Positions 20,594 through 29,765 are shown, counted from the first letter of the stretch. The stretch is 64,000 bases of DNA from Albidovulum inexpectatum (GCF_002927635.1 NZ_PRDS01000009.1:1-64000), one strand, 5' to 3'. Numbers and translations: made by a program. Notes: generated from the letters alone by a model not told the origin.

Positions 20594-22285
20594 TCAGGCG
20601 CCGACGACCTTCACCGAGTTGTTCGGATCGATCGTCACGGTCCCCTTGCGACGAATCCAGCTTTCCACCAGATCCCAGATCGCGGGGCCTTCGGTGCCCT
20701 CGTTCACGCTGGCCCAGCCGGCCACCACATAGCTGCGGTTCGGATCGATCGGCTCGCCGGTCTTCAGCAGCGTCATGTCCGAGATCCGGCTGCCTTGCGG
20801 CTTGGTGATACCGATGCGGTAGCCCATGCCACCGACGCGAACCATGTCGCCGCCCTGCTGGTAATAGGGATCGGGGTTGAACAGGTTGTCAGCGACATCC
20901 TCCAGTACCGTGTGCAGAACTTCGCCTGTCATCTCGGTCCTGTAGGCCTGCGGATAGGACATCGAGGTCACGTTGAAGAGATCCTCGCGCGTGATCGGTT
21001 CGCCCGGCAGCAGCGACGGCCCCCAGCGGAAACCCGGGCTGAGCGCGATATCGGCCTCGCGCTCTTCGATCAGAGCGTTGCAGATCAGGTCGTCCCAGGT
21101 TCCATTGAAATTGCCGCGCCGGTACAGCAGGCTTTCGGACGTGCCCAGGACCTCTTCCAGCTCGGACTTGTAAGGCGCGCGCTGCTCGTCGATCAGGGCC
21201 GCGATTTCGGCATCCGGCTGAATCACGTCCGAGAAGATCGGGATCAGCTTGTGACGGAAGCCCATCATCCTGCCGTCGCGGACGTCCAGATCGACCCGGC
21301 TGACGAACTTGCCGTTCGATCCGCTGGCGATCAGGATGGTTTCCCCGACCAGCACCGGCTCGGGCAGGGCGTCATGCGTATGGCCAGTCAGGATCACATC
21401 GATACCGGGCACGCGCGCGGCCATCTTGCGGTCCACGTCAAAGCCATTGTGCGACAGCACGACAACCAGATCCGCGCCAGCGTCGCGCACCTCTTGGACG
21501 ACCTCTGCCATCCGCTCTTCCCGAATGCCGAAGGACAGGCCGGGGAACATCCATTTCGGGTTGGCGATCGGCAGATAGGGGAAGGCCTGGCCGATCACCG
21601 CGACCTGCGCGCCGCCGACCTCGAACATCTTGTAGGGTTCATAGGCAGGCTCTTCCCATTCGGCGTCGAAGATGTTGGCGCCCAGCATCGGGAAAGGAAG
21701 ACTTTCGACGATCTCGTTCACGCGGTCGATGCCCAGGGTGAATTCCCAATGTGCCGTCATGGCGTCGGGCTTCAGCGCGTTCATCACGTTGACCATGTCC
21801 TGGCCCGCGGTGCGCAGCGCCGTCAGCGAACCCTGCCAGGTATCCCCACCATCAAGCAGAAGGGCATCGGGGCGCGCGGCCCGGATGGACTTGATCACGG
21901 TCGCCACGCGATCGAGCCCGCCCATCTTGCCATAGGTGCGGGCAAGCGCCACGAAATCCTCGTAGGTCAGCGCATAGGCTTCGGGGCTGCCCGGGGTAAT
22001 ACCGTAAAGCTTCAGAAACTCCGCACCGGTCACATGCGGCACCTTTCCACGCGCCTCGCCAACGCCAAGATTGATCTCGGGCTCGCGGAACCAGATCGGC
22101 TTGAGCTGCGCGTGGATGTCGGTAATGTGGATCAGCGTGACGTTCCCGAAATCGGGAAATTCCAGCAGTTGATCCTGGCTCAATTGCTGTTGTGCGGCCA
22201 GGCGGGCCCAGCGCCCGGTGCCCGAGCCGCCCCAGATCGCGGATGCCGCCAAGGCGGCCTGCAGGAAGTCACGCCGAGAAATCAT
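20594..22285 (-). CDS. soxB: SoxB, thiosulfohydrolase
   Basis: A 563-residue dimanganese enzyme of the 5'-nucleotidase fold that hydrolyses the terminal sulfone from SoxY-bound substrate as sulfate. A Tat leader (MISRRDFLQAALAASAIWGG) is followed by the metal motifs IHITDIHAQ, LLDGGDTWQGS, TAHWEFTLG, LSHNGFDVD and LTGHTHDALP. The length matches SoxB. It lies in the expected A-B-C order; the 115-bp gap from soxA contains a small hairpin (CCCGC AA GCGGG, 22321-22332) without a T-run, so transcription probably continues. Confidence 0.98.
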   Translation of the reverse strand: MISRRDFLQAALAASAIWGGSGTGRWARLAAQQQLSQDQLLEFPDFGNVTLIHITDIHAQLKPIWFREPEINLGVGEARGKVPHVTGAEFLKLYGITPGSPEAYALTYEDFVALARTYGKMGGLDRVATVIKSIRAARPDALLLDGGDTWQGSLTALRTAGQDMVNVMNALKPDAMTAHWEFTLGIDRVNEIVESLPFPMLGANIFDAEWEEPAYEPYKMFEVGGAQVAVIGQAFPYLPIANPKWMFPGLSFGIREERMAEVVQEVRDAGADLVVVLSHNGFDVDRKMAARVPGIDVILTGHTHDALPEPVLVGETILIASGSNGKFVSRVDLDVRDGRMMGFRHKLIPIFSDVIQPDAEIAALIDEQRAPYKSELEEVLGTSESLLYRRGNFNGTWDDLICNALIEEREADIALSPGFRWGPSLLPGEPITREDLFNVTSMSYPQAYRTEMTGEVLHTVLEDVADNLFNPDPYYQQGGDMVRVGGMGYRIGITKPQGSRISDMTLLKTGEPIDPNRSYVVAGWASVNEGTEGPAIWDLVESWIRRKGTVTIDPNNSVKVVGA

Positions 22286-22400
22286 GCTCTCACCCTGAGT
22301 TCAGGCAACAGAAAGACGTTCCCGCAAGCGGGTGACGCTGCCTGTTGATTGATCGATTGTCAGGCCGAGCGGTCGCCCGCCCGGCCAATATTCCAAGATG

Positions 22401-23252
22401 TCAGTTCCGCACCGAAGGTCCTTCGACCGACAGCCCATTGCCGCGCGATGCGACATAGACCTCGAGCGCGATGAATTCGGGCGACCCTTCCTTGAAGGTT
22501 TCCGCCCGCGTGTCGCGGATGCAGCCCTTGAAGCGGCTGTGGATCGAATTCAGCCGGGCGTTCTTCAGACGATAGGTCGGAAAACCGTTGATCTGCCCCT
22601 GGCTGAGGTGGTCGGCGCGAATGTAGTTGCCGTAATTGTCTTCGTGACAATTCGCGCAGGAAAGCTCCAGCTGACCGTAGCGGGTATAGTACATTTCCTT
22701 GCCCTTCTCCCAATAGGGGGCGGCAGGACCGTCAATCGCCACGTTCATCGGAATTCCGCGCGAAACATACGAGATCAGCGCCGTCATGTTCACCATGTCG
22801 GCGTCGTTCCAGCCCCAGGCCTCGGCGCCCATCCGTTCGGTGCGGCAGTCGTTGATGTACATCTCCAACGTGTACATCTCGCCCTTGGCCTCGTTGAACT
22901 TGGGCATCACGGCGCGCACACCGCGCAGCGATTCCGGTTCGCCATGGCAGCTGGCACAGGACTTGCCCTCGGTGCCGTCCGCGGTGTTCCAGACCTCCTT
23001 CGCCGCATCCACGGCCAACATGCCGGGATTGTCGAAATCGTCACGCTCCATGTCGCGCGTGTCCGCGTCGCGGAAATGCCAGCCCGAATATTGTTCGGAC
23101 AGACCCTCGATATAGTCGGGGGCCTTTTCGGTATGGGTGATCATCTCGATTTCGCCGTTGATCACCAGCTTGTCTTCGGCCGGATCGGCCCAGGTCGCCA
23201 TCCCCGTCAGGGCGACCAGTGCCACGGATCCCGCGAGTGTTCTGATTTTCAT
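22401..23252 (-). CDS. soxA: SoxA, diheme L-cysteine S-thiosulfotransferase subunit
   Basis: A 283-residue periplasmic cytochrome with a signal peptide ending near residue 22. It has two heme c sites, CASCH (about 100) and CANCH (about 201), and the active-site cysteine in SRFKGCIRDTRAE that carries the catalytic persulfide ligand. With SoxX it attaches thiosulfate to the SoxY swinging arm. This is the two-heme Paracoccus type. It follows soxZ by 60 bp. Confidence 0.97.
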   Translation of the reverse strand: MKIRTLAGSVALVALTGMATWADPAEDKLVINGEIEMITHTEKAPDYIEGLSEQYSGWHFRDADTRDMERDDFDNPGMLAVDAAKEVWNTADGTEGKSCASCHGEPESLRGVRAVMPKFNEAKGEMYTLEMYINDCRTERMGAEAWGWNDADMVNMTALISYVSRGIPMNVAIDGPAAPYWEKGKEMYYTRYGQLELSCANCHEDNYGNYIRADHLSQGQINGFPTYRLKNARLNSIHSRFKGCIRDTRAETFKEGSPEFIALEVYVASRGNGLSVEGPSVRN

Positions 23253-23312
23253 GCCTTCTCCTCCCTGAAGGGTGTCAGGCGAAAACCGCCCGACGCCTTC
23301 GCATGACCGGCC

Positions 23313-23642
23313 TCAAGCGATCTCGATCGACTTCGTTTCCTCGTAGACCGAGCCATCGTCGTCGTACCAGGTGAACTTGAATTCGCCCGACTGATCGACC
23401 CGCGCTTCGAACTCGAAATACGGGTTGGTCGAAATCGCGGGCTCGAGCGTCACATCGATGACGTTCTGGCCGTTGAAGTCGCAGGTAAAGCGATTGATGA
23501 TCGAGCGCGGAATGATGTTGCCATCCTTGTCCTTGCGCTGCCCCGATTCCATCGGGTGGCTGATCAGGGTCTTGATGGTCACGACCTCGCCGGCAGAAGC
23601 CTTCGACGGGACCTTGACGCGGGGTTTGACATTGTCTGCCAT
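23313..23642 (-). CDS. soxZ: SoxZ, carrier partner of SoxY
   Basis: A 109-residue Ig-like beta-sandwich protein with no signal peptide (MADNVKPRVKVPSKASAGEV), as usual because SoxYZ is exported together on the SoxY Tat signal. Family motifs include LISHPMESGQRKD and IINRFTCDFNG, with a single cysteine. It forms the SoxYZ heterodimer on which all sulfur intermediates are carried. It lies 19 bp after soxY. Confidence 0.97.
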   Translation of the reverse strand: MADNVKPRVKVPSKASAGEVVTIKTLISHPMESGQRKDKDGNIIPRSIINRFTCDFNGQNVIDVTLEPAISTNPYFEFEARVDQSGEFKFTWYDDDGSVYEETKSIEIA

Positions 23643-23661
23643 GTTGATGCTCTCCCTTTCC

Positions 23662-24081
23662 TCAGCCGCCGCAGCCGCCGATCGTGACCTTCACGGTCGC
23701 CTGTGTCTTGACGACCGAACCGTCCGCCATCTTCGCCAGCGCGATGACGTCCTGGGTCTTGGCCAGGCGAATCCGTGTCGAAGCCGATTGCGAGCCGGCA
23801 GCCGGGCCGAACCTGAATGTCGCCACCGGCGGCGTCGGGTTGCCCGTGGCCAGAAGCATGATCGCCTCGGCGCCCGGGGCGCTGACGCTGACCGGGACGG
23901 TATTGCCGTTCTCGGCAATTTCCGGGGCCGTCAGCGTAATGCCGCCTTCGCCGATTTCGGCGCCACCGGCAAATTCCGCCATCAATTCTTCCACGGTGCT
24001 GGCCATGGCCGGCATGGGCAGCATGGTCGCGGCGATTCCGCCAAGACCGATCGCCAGGGCTTCTCGTCTGTTCAGTTTCAT
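23662..24081 (-). CDS. soxY: SoxY, sulfur-carrier protein
   Basis: A 139-residue protein with a Tat leader (MKLNRREALAIGLGGIAA) and the defining C-terminal swinging arm VTIGGCGG, whose cysteine is covalently loaded with thiosulfate by SoxXA and cycled through SoxB and SoxCD. The C-terminus ends exactly at GGCGG. It lies between soxX and soxZ and is co-transcribed with them. Confidence 0.98.
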   Translation of the reverse strand: MKLNRREALAIGLGGIAATMLPMPAMASTVEELMAEFAGGAEIGEGGITLTAPEIAENGNTVPVSVSAPGAEAIMLLATGNPTPPVATFRFGPAAGSQSASTRIRLAKTQDVIALAKMADGSVVKTQATVKVTIGGCGG

Positions 24082-24133
24082 TGCGGTTTCCTCACTAGAT
24101 CGTATGCGCGCGGCAACCCGACAGGTCGCGGCG

Positions 24134-24610
24134 TCATTCCTTGAGCGTCATCAGGTAGGCGACGACATCCTCGACCTCCTGCGCCGAAAGCAGCGGCGGC
24201 AGATCTCCCTTTGGCGCCTTGCCGGTAAACCCGTCGCCCGGACGGATATAGGGGCCGGTCTTGTAGAAGGACGGCATGATCGTGCCTTCAAAGGTCTTCT
24301 TGGCGTCCGCCACGATGCCACGCAGCTGCGCCTCGCTCCAGCGATCGCCCGCACCATCCAGCGCGGGGCCGATATTGCCCTGGAACGGCACATCCGGCAG
24401 CGCCGACACCTGATGGCAGGCCACGCAGTTTCCCTTGCTCTTGTTCGAGACGATTTCTGCGCCACGCGCGGGATCGCCCGGCTGGCCTGTCAGCGACTGG
24501 GCAACGGCACCATACTCGTCGTAAACGACATCGCCCGGCGCGATCTCTGCCATCGCGGCGCTGGCGAACGATGCCGTCAGGGCCAGGCCCCAGATTGTCT
24601 GACGCTTCAT
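24134..24610 (-). CDS. soxX: SoxX, monoheme cytochrome c subunit of SoxXA
   Basis: A 158-residue periplasmic cytochrome with a signal peptide (MKRQTIWGLALTASFASAAMA) and one heme site, CVACH (about 61), with the Met ligand in TIMPSFYKTG. It accepts electrons released when SoxA couples thiosulfate to SoxY. It is the first gene of the X-Y-Z-A-B-C-D-E-F-H run and is preceded by a 99-bp gap that contains a dyad (24676-24691), matching the regulated soxW-soxX interval of Paracoccus pantotrophus. Confidence 0.97.
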   Translation of the reverse strand: MKRQTIWGLALTASFASAAMAEIAPGDVVYDEYGAVAQSLTGQPGDPARGAEIVSNKSKGNCVACHQVSALPDVPFQGNIGPALDGAGDRWSEAQLRGIVADAKKTFEGTIMPSFYKTGPYIRPGDGFTGKAPKGDLPPLLSAQEVEDVVAYLMTLKE

Positions 24611-24675
24611 CGACGTCCTCCCTGTTCTCTCCCGCCCAAAGACTAGCGCATGGGTCGGGCTGCAAGCAACATGAA

Positions 24676-24691
24676 ATTCGGTTGCGTGAAT
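24676..24691 (-). promoter_or_regulatory. Candidate SoxR operator upstream of soxX
   Basis: A dyad ATTC-N8-GAAT stands 66 bp upstream of the soxX ATG in the soxW-soxX gap. ATTC/GAAT dyads of this type are bound by persulfide-sensing ArsR-family repressors such as SqrR and SoxR relatives. The position is where a SoxR site would control the main sox operon. Binding is inferred. Confidence 0.6.
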
Positions 24692-24709
24692 ATGAGCCCG
24701 CGCAAACCT

Positions 24710-25285
24710 CTATTGAGACTGCCCGCCCGTCATCCGTTCGGCCAGATATTTCTGAAAATGCTGCCCGGATTCGTAACCGTGGTCGCGCACCCAGGTCAGA
24801 AGCGCGGCCGTGGTCCCCTTGCCGAAGGCGCCCGGCATCGTCGCGACCGCGGCCTGAGCGGCGGTCTGCCCTTCGGGCACCTCCTCGGGCAGGAAGATCA
24901 TCGTCGGCGTGAAGACGACACCCCATTTCACGGCCATGTCCTTTTCCGGCAGCGTTTCGCCGTCAAAGTCGGTGACCTCGACATCACCGAACAGGTTCAT
25001 CTGGATGACGAAGTAATGATCACGGATCAGCCTGTCGATCTCGGGATCCACAAAGACCTCTTCATGCATCTTCGTGCAGTAGATGCAGCCGCGCTGCTCG
25101 ACGATGATCATCAGCCGCTTGCCTTCCGCATTGGCTTCGGCCAGGTCCTCGCGCAGATCCTTGAACGTGTCGCGCAGCCAGTCGGGCTTGTGAAGGCCGT
25201 CGTCGCCCAGGGGCGGCGGCTCGATCGCCGCGACCGGAAGCGCCATCGTCAGCGCCGTCAGGGCAGCAGCAAGTGTTTTCTTCAT
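24710..25285 (-). CDS. soxW: SoxW, periplasmic thioredoxin
   Basis: A 191-residue thioredoxin-fold protein with a signal peptide (MKKTLAAALTALTMALPVAA) and the active site EQRGCIYCTKMH (CxxC about residues 67-70), plus the cis-proline region VFTPTMIFL. It receives reductant from SoxV across the membrane and keeps sox proteins, probably SoxY, active. The ATG at 25285 follows GGAGGAAACC. It lies 14 bp after soxV. Confidence 0.94.
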   Translation of the reverse strand: MKKTLAAALTALTMALPVAAIEPPPLGDDGLHKPDWLRDTFKDLREDLAEANAEGKRLMIIVEQRGCIYCTKMHEEVFVDPEIDRLIRDHYFVIQMNLFGDVEVTDFDGETLPEKDMAVKWGVVFTPTMIFLPEEVPEGQTAAQAAVATMPGAFGKGTTAALLTWVRDHGYESGQHFQKYLAERMTGGQSQ

Positions 25286-25299
25286 GGTTTCCTCCCTCC

Positions 25300-26040
25300 T
25301 CACAGGAAACGTGTCGTCCAGGGCATGTGTCGGATCATGAAATCGGCAATCGCATTCACGGACCCCGTCGCAATCAGGATCGCGAACAGGATCAGCATGA
25401 CGCCCATCGCCTTTTCGACATAGCCAAGATATTTCCGATGCCGGTTCATCCAGCGCAGGAAGGGCCGCGCAAATGCCGCGGCCAGCACGAAAGGCGCGGT
25501 CATACCAAGGCCATAGACCAGCAAAAGCGCCCCGCCCTGCCAGATCGTATCCTGGCCCGAGGCCACCATCAGGATCGCGGCCAGCGCCGGACCAACGCAG
25601 GGGGTCCAGCCAAACCCGAATGCAAGCCCCATGACATAGGCACCAAGCATGGTCGAGGGCTCGACCTTGGCTTCAAGCCGTGCCTCGCGATACAGGATCG
25701 GGATGCGGATCACGCCCAGGAAATGCAGGCCAAACAGAAACAGGATGCCCGCCGCGACCCATGCCAGCGGACGCAACCATTCGCGAAAAAGCTGACCAAG
25801 GGCCGTTGCCCCCATGCCCAGCAGAACAAAGATCGTCGTCACGCCAAGCGCAAAGGCAATCGCCGACAGGACCAGCCGTATCTGCGCCCCCGGGGCGATG
25901 GTCGAATCCGACCTCAGCTCGGCCATCGAAATTCCGGCCATGTAGCACAGATAGAATGGCACCATGGGCAGGATGCAGGGTGAAAGAAACGACAGCAGCC
26001 CGGCAAGGGCTGCACCGCCAAATGTCGGATCGGTCAGCAT
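25300..26040 (-). CDS. soxV: SoxV, CcdA-family thiol transporter
   Basis: A 246-residue membrane protein of the CcdA/DsbD family with six membrane segments. Redox cysteines are in FLSPCILPMVP (TM1) and FGWTPCVGPALA (TM4). It passes electrons from cytosolic thioredoxin to the periplasmic SoxW. The start MLTDPTFGGAAL at 26040 matches the family N-terminus. It is the first minus-strand gene of the divergent soxV/soxS pair. Confidence 0.95.
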   Translation of the reverse strand: MLTDPTFGGAALAGLLSFLSPCILPMVPFYLCYMAGISMAELRSDSTIAPGAQIRLVLSAIAFALGVTTIFVLLGMGATALGQLFREWLRPLAWVAAGILFLFGLHFLGVIRIPILYREARLEAKVEPSTMLGAYVMGLAFGFGWTPCVGPALAAILMVASGQDTIWQGGALLLVYGLGMTAPFVLAAAFARPFLRWMNRHRKYLGYVEKAMGVMLILFAILIATGSVNAIADFMIRHMPWTTRFL

Positions 26041-26101
26041 GATCGGTGTGGCTCCTCCGCGCCGTCGGGCGCACAGATCGCCCAGGTTGTGCGCCGACGA
26101 C

Positions 26102-26115
26102 ATTCATATTAGAAT
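26102..26115. promoter_or_regulatory. Candidate SoxR operator in the soxV-soxS divergent region
   Basis: The 103-bp gap between the divergent soxV and soxS genes contains an AT-rich patch with the dyad ATTC-N6-GAAT (26102-26115), followed by a TTAGAA/TTAGAT direct repeat. The surrounding DNA is GC-rich, so the patch stands out. It resembles the dyad upstream of soxX but with a spacer two bases shorter. A role for SoxR in both divergent promoters is inferred. Confidence 0.5.
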
Positions 26116-26143
26116 TTTTAGATACAATTTTCGGGGCGTCAAC

Positions 26144-26533
26144 ATGGCTTTCATGCGCAGCCTGGCGACCGCTGCCCTCGCCGCCATGACCTTGCTTCTC
26201 GCCGGGACCTTGTCCGCGGCGGAATTGCGACTGATCATGGTCGAACAGCCCGGATGCATATATTGCGCCCGCTGGGATGCCCAGATCGCGCCGATCTACC
26301 CCAAGACGCCCGAGGGCAGGATCGCACCGCTTGAGCGCGTGCAGCTGCGCGGACCCTATCCTCCGGATGTCAGGCTTCAGCGCCCCCCGACCTTTACGCC
26401 GACCTTCATCCTCGTGGCCGATGGGGCGGAAGTCGGCCGGATCGAGGGCTATCCGGGCGAGGACTTCTTCTGGGGGCTGCTGGACCAGTTGCTGCAAGAG
26501 GCCGGGGCCTGGCCTGCGGAAACGGGCCAATGA
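26144..26533 (+). CDS. soxS: SoxS, periplasmic thioredoxin-like protein
   Basis: A 129-residue thioredoxin-fold protein with a signal peptide (about 1-25) and the active site VEQPGCIYCARWD. The cis-proline region is TFTPTFILV. In Paracoccus pantotrophus SoxS reactivates the SoxYZ carrier. The start at 26144 (MAFMRSL) is the first ATG that gives a clean signal peptide. Its stop overlaps the soxR ATG as ATGA. Confidence 0.92.
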   Translation: MAFMRSLATAALAAMTLLLAGTLSAAELRLIMVEQPGCIYCARWDAQIAPIYPKTPEGRIAPLERVQLRGPYPPDVRLQRPPTFTPTFILVADGAEVGRIEGYPGEDFFWGLLDQLLQEAGAWPAETGQ

Positions 26534-26940
26534 CGGCCGGCCCTGTTCACGCGCGCCGCGACGACAGCGCGGCGACGGCCGGCCCATCGCCGATTCTGGC
26601 GCCAGGCACGGCGGTCGAGGATGCGGCCGCATTCCTGAAGGCACTTTCGCATGAGGGGCGGCTGGCGATCCTTTGCCTGCTTCTTGACGGCGAAAAATCG
26701 GTGACGGAACTCGAAACCCTGCTGGACCAGCGCCAGTCGGCCGTCAGCCAGCAACTTGCCCGCCTTCGGCTGGAAGGGCTGGTTCAGCCGCGCCGCGAAG
26801 GCAAGGTCGTCTACTATTCGTTGCAGGATGATCGTTGCCGTCGCATGATCGCGCTGCTGAGCGAATTCTTTTGCGCGCCACCCCAGCCGAACGCCAAGCA
26901 GGCAAACGGGACGGGGCGAGCGAACGGAGACAGACCATGA
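26530..26940 (+). CDS. soxR: SoxR, ArsR-family repressor of the sox genes
   Basis: A 136-residue ArsR/SmtB-family winged-helix protein (HTH around VTELETLLDQRQSAVSQQLARLR). Cysteines C49 and C115 are spaced like the pair that forms an intramolecular polysulfide bridge in SqrR and BigR; a third cysteine, C103, is extra. An N-terminal extension of about 25 residues precedes the core. It probably represses sox genes until sulfane sulfur accumulates. It is coupled to soxS (ATGA) and to the downstream permease gene (ATGA). Confidence 0.93.
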   Translation: MTAGPVHARRDDSAATAGPSPILAPGTAVEDAAAFLKALSHEGRLAILCLLLDGEKSVTELETLLDQRQSAVSQQLARLRLEGLVQPRREGKVVYYSLQDDRCRRMIALLSEFFCAPPQPNAKQANGTGRANGDRP

Positions 26941-27986
26941 TCGAAACACTGCCCGCCGGTGTCTGGGCAGCCATATTCGGGCTGATCGGCGGTTGCGTTC
27001 TTGGGCTTGCTGCCCGTCTGGGCGACTTCTGTACGCTCGGGGCGCTGGAATCGGCGGCCTACGGTGCCGACCAGCGAAGGCTTCGGTTATGGGGCATCGT
27101 TCTGGGCGTTGCCATCATCACGACATTTCTTGCCGAAACCGCGGGATGGGCCGAGCCGCGCCAGACATTCTATCATACCATCTCGTGGAACCCGATTGCC
27201 TCGGTCCTGGGCGGGCTGATCTTCGGTTATGGCATGGCAATGGCGGGGAATTGCGGTTTCGGCGCCCTGGTCCGGTTCGGCGGGGGCGATTTGCGTTCCT
27301 TGGTCGTCGTTGTCGTGATCGGCATCTTTGCCTTTGCAACGCTTTCGGGCCCCATCGCGCCCCTGCGCGTCCTTCTTTTCCCGCAAGAGCCCGCAAGTAC
27401 AACCCAGGGCATTGCACACTTGCTGGCCGCACAGACCGGCCTGCCGGCACTGACATATGCCACGATCGCCGGGATCGCGGCCATTTCCTGGGCCCTTGCA
27501 CATCACCCGCTGCGCCAACGGCCCGGCATGATTGCCTGGGGCGTCGCCGCCGGGCTTGCCGTGACTTTTTGCCTGGTCGCAACCACCTGGGCGTGGCGCG
27601 AATCCTTTGGCGAAGTCAGTGTCGAGGGCCCGTCCTTCACCGCCCCGCTTGGGCGCACGCTGATCTATTTCATGACCTCGACGGCTGGAGGCATCAGCTT
27701 TTCCGTCGGCATGGTCGCAGGCGTGCTGGGCGGGGCCTTTGCCGGCTCGGTGTTCCGGGGTCGTTTTCGGTGGGAAGCCTGCGAAGATCCGCGCGAGCTT
27801 GGCCGACAGGTGATGGGGGCCGCGCTGATGGGCATCGGCGGCACATTGGCGCTTGGCTGTTCGATCGGCCAGGGCGTGACGGCAATGGCGACGCTCGCCG
27901 TCTCGGCCCCGGTGACGCTGGCCGCAATCGTTGCCGGCGGATTGATCGGGCTGCGCCAGCTGATCGAAGGCTACCAGCCTGACTAG
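26937..27986 (+). CDS. soxT: SoxT-like YeeE/YedE-family sulfur permease
   Basis: A 349-residue membrane protein with about nine segments and two YeeE/YedE (PF04143-type) repeats. Conserved cysteines are in RLGDFCTLGALE, AGNCGFGALVR and LALGCSIGQGVTA, the residues that relay thiosulfate in the YeeE family. It probably imports thiosulfate or a sulfur compound, perhaps to signal to SoxR. The ATG overlaps the soxR stop as ATGA. A soxT gene of this family adjoins soxRS in Paracoccus pantotrophus; here it is downstream. Confidence 0.88.
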   Translation: MIETLPAGVWAAIFGLIGGCVLGLAARLGDFCTLGALESAAYGADQRRLRLWGIVLGVAIITTFLAETAGWAEPRQTFYHTISWNPIASVLGGLIFGYGMAMAGNCGFGALVRFGGGDLRSLVVVVVIGIFAFATLSGPIAPLRVLLFPQEPASTTQGIAHLLAAQTGLPALTYATIAGIAAISWALAHHPLRQRPGMIAWGVAAGLAVTFCLVATTWAWRESFGEVSVEGPSFTAPLGRTLIYFMTSTAGGISFSVGMVAGVLGGAFAGSVFRGRFRWEACEDPRELGRQVMGAALMGIGGTLALGCSIGQGVTAMATLAVSAPVTLAAIVAGGLIGLRQLIEGYQPD

Positions 27987-27992
27987 ACGTTA

Positions 27993-28014
27993 CGGGCGGG
28001 GACAGCCCCGCCCG
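27993..28014. terminator. Hairpin between soxT and the formaldehyde dehydrogenase gene
   Basis: A perfect 9-bp stem (CGGGCGGGG / CCCCGCCCG, loop ACAG) lies in the 33-bp gap between the convergent soxT and the adh gene. It has no T-run on either side, so it may act as a bidirectional barrier or a weak terminator. Confidence 0.5.
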
Positions 28015-28019
28015 AGAGG

Positions 28020-29147
28020 TCAATAGATCACCACGCTGCGGATCGACTCGCCCGCGTGCATCAGGTCGAAGCCCTTGTTGATCTCGTCCAGAGACAGCCG
28101 GTGCGTGATCATCGGGTCGATCTCGATCTTCCCGTCCATGTACCAGTCCACGATCTGGGGCACATCCGTCCGCCCCCTGGCACCGCCAAAGGCCGTGCCT
28201 TTCCAGACCCGCCCGGTGACCAGCTGGAACGGCCGCGTCGAGATTTCGGCACCGGCAGGCGCGACGCCGATGATCACACTGACACCCCACCCCCGATGCG
28301 TGCATTCCAGCGCATCGCGCATGACCTTCACGTTTCCGGTGCAGTCGAACGAATAATCCGCGCCGCCGATCCGGTCGAAAGGCGTCTTCGTCATCTCCAC
28401 GATTTCCTGGACGACGTTTTCGCAATCCTTGGGATTGATGAAATGGGTCATGCCGAACCGCTCGGCCATGGCCTTCTTGGCCGGGTTCACATCGACGCCG
28501 ATGATCATGTCGGCACCGGCAAGCCTCAGCCCCTGGATGACATTCAGCCCGATTCCGCCCAGACCGAACACGACGGCCTTGGCGCCGATCTCGACCTTCG
28601 CCGTGTTGATCACCGCGCCGATGCCGGTCGTCACCCCGCAGCCGATATAGCAGATCTTGTCGAATGGCGCGTCCTCGCGCACCTTCGCCACGGCGATCTC
28701 GGGCAGAACGGTATGGTTCGAGAAGGTCGAGCAGCCCATGTAATGCAGGATCGGGTCGCCATCGAGCGTCGAAAAGCGCGTGGTGCCGTCCGGCATAAGC
28801 CCCTGCCCCTGCGTGTCGCGAATGGCCGTGCACAGGTTCGTCTTGCGCGACAGGCAGGACGGGCATTCCCGGCATTCGGGCGTGTAGAGCGGGATCACAT
28901 GGTCGCCCGGACGCACGCTTTTCACGCCTTCGCCGACCTCGACCACGACGCCCGCGCCCTCATGCCCCAGGATCGCGGGAAAGCGACCTTCGGGATCCGC
29001 CCCGGACAGCGTGAATTCGTCGGTGTGACAGATGCCGGTGGCCTTGATCTCGACCAGAACCTCGCCCGGACGGGGGCCTTCCAGATTGACTTCCATCACC
29101 TCCAGCGGGTTGCCAGCCTCGATCGCCACCGCGGCCCTTGTACGCAT
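28020..29147 (-). CDS. adhI: S-(hydroxymethyl)glutathione dehydrogenase (class III alcohol dehydrogenase)
   Basis: A 375-residue zinc-dependent class III alcohol dehydrogenase that oxidises the glutathione adduct of formaldehyde, using NAD. Catalytic zinc ligands are in GICHTDEF and GHEGAG, the structural zinc cysteines in [17 protein letters not shown], and the cofactor fold in [10 protein letters not shown]. The ATG at 29147 follows GGGGAG. In Rhodobacter it is called adhI and in Paracoccus flhA. It is convergent with soxT and next to a CoxG-like gene; no glutathione-formaldehyde activating gene is seen. Confidence 0.96.
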   Translation of the reverse strand: MRTRAAVAIEAGNPLEVMEVNLEGPRPGEVLVEIKATGICHTDEFTLSGADPEGRFPAILGHEGAGVVVEVGEGVKSVRPGDHVIPLYTPECRECPSCLSRKTNLCTAIRDTQGQGLMPDGTTRFSTLDGDPILHYMGCSTFSNHTVLPEIAVAKVREDAPFDKICYIGCGVTTGIGAVINTAKVEIGAKAVVFGLGGIGLNVIQGLRLAGADMIIGVDVNPAKKAMAERFGMTHFINPKDCENVVQEIVEMTKTPFDRIGGADYSFDCTGNVKVMRDALECTHRGWGVSVIIGVAPAGAEISTRPFQLVTGRVWKGTAFGGARGRTDVPQIVDWYMDGKIEIDPMITHRLSLDEINKGFDLMHAGESIRSVVIY

Positions 29148-29237
29148 TGTGTTCTCCCCCTGTCGGTTGCTTCGATTTGTAAATGATAGAACACCGCGTG
29201 ATTGCCCCCGGGGCGAAAGCCGACCGGGCATCGGCGA

Positions 29238-29765
29238 TCAACGGCGCGTGAGTCTGCGAAACCACCCCTTCTTTGGCTGCGCCTCGGTGTCGTCAGCCTG
29301 GGCGGCCTCGACCTCTGCCTCTTCGGGTTCCTCGACAGCCTCCTGAAAGCGAGAGAAGAACTCGTCAGCCAGCTTGCGGGCGAATCCGTCGATGATCCGA
29401 CTGCCCAGCTGCGCGAGCTTGCCGCCGACCATTGCCTCGACTTCATAGGAAAGGGCGGTACCGTCTCCTTCAGGGGCGACAAGAACGCGCGCACTGCCCC
29501 TGGCGAAACCGGCTGGACCGCCTTTGCCCTCGCCGCTGATCGTCAGCGACCTGCCCGGCACGATATCGTCCAGCGAGACACGCCCCGTAAAGCGCGCCTT
29601 GACCGGTCCGACCTTCTGGACGACGACGGCCTCATACCCCTCTTCCGGACTGCCGTTCAGGCTCTCGCAGCCCGGTATGCAGCGGCACAGGACCTCGGGG
29701 TCCAGAAGCGCGGCCCAGACCGTATCGGGGTCGGCCGCTATGACGCGGTGATCCTTCAACTCCAT
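29238..29765 (-). CDS. CoxG-like SRPBCC-fold protein
   Basis: A 175-residue START/SRPBCC-fold protein of the carbon-monoxide-dehydrogenase subunit G (CoxG) family: MELKDHRVIAADPDTVWAAL, then LCRCIPGCESL and MVGGKLAQLGSRIIDG. A Glu-rich, Lys/Arg-tipped C-terminal tail (about 145-175) may attach it to the membrane, as for CoxG. No CO-dehydrogenase genes are in the window, so it probably serves another molybdo-hydroxylase or has a different ligand. It is 90 bp upstream of adhI on the same strand. Confidence 0.85.
   Translation of the reverse strand: MELKDHRVIAADPDTVWAALLDPEVLCRCIPGCESLNGSPEEGYEAVVVQKVGPVKARFTGRVSLDDIVPGRSLTISGEGKGGPAGFARGSARVLVAPEGDGTALSYEVEAMVGGKLAQLGSRIIDGFARKLADEFFSRFQEAVEEPEEAEVEAAQADDTEAQPKKGWFRRLTRR

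Noticed and set aside
22321-22332. CCCGC AA GCGGG hairpin between soxB and soxA
   Set aside because: Short stem with a 2-nt loop and no T-run; the sox operon probably reads through.
20795-22348. Plus-strand open frame of 517 codons over soxB
   Set aside because: Antisense shadow of soxB; no start signal and no recognisable domain.
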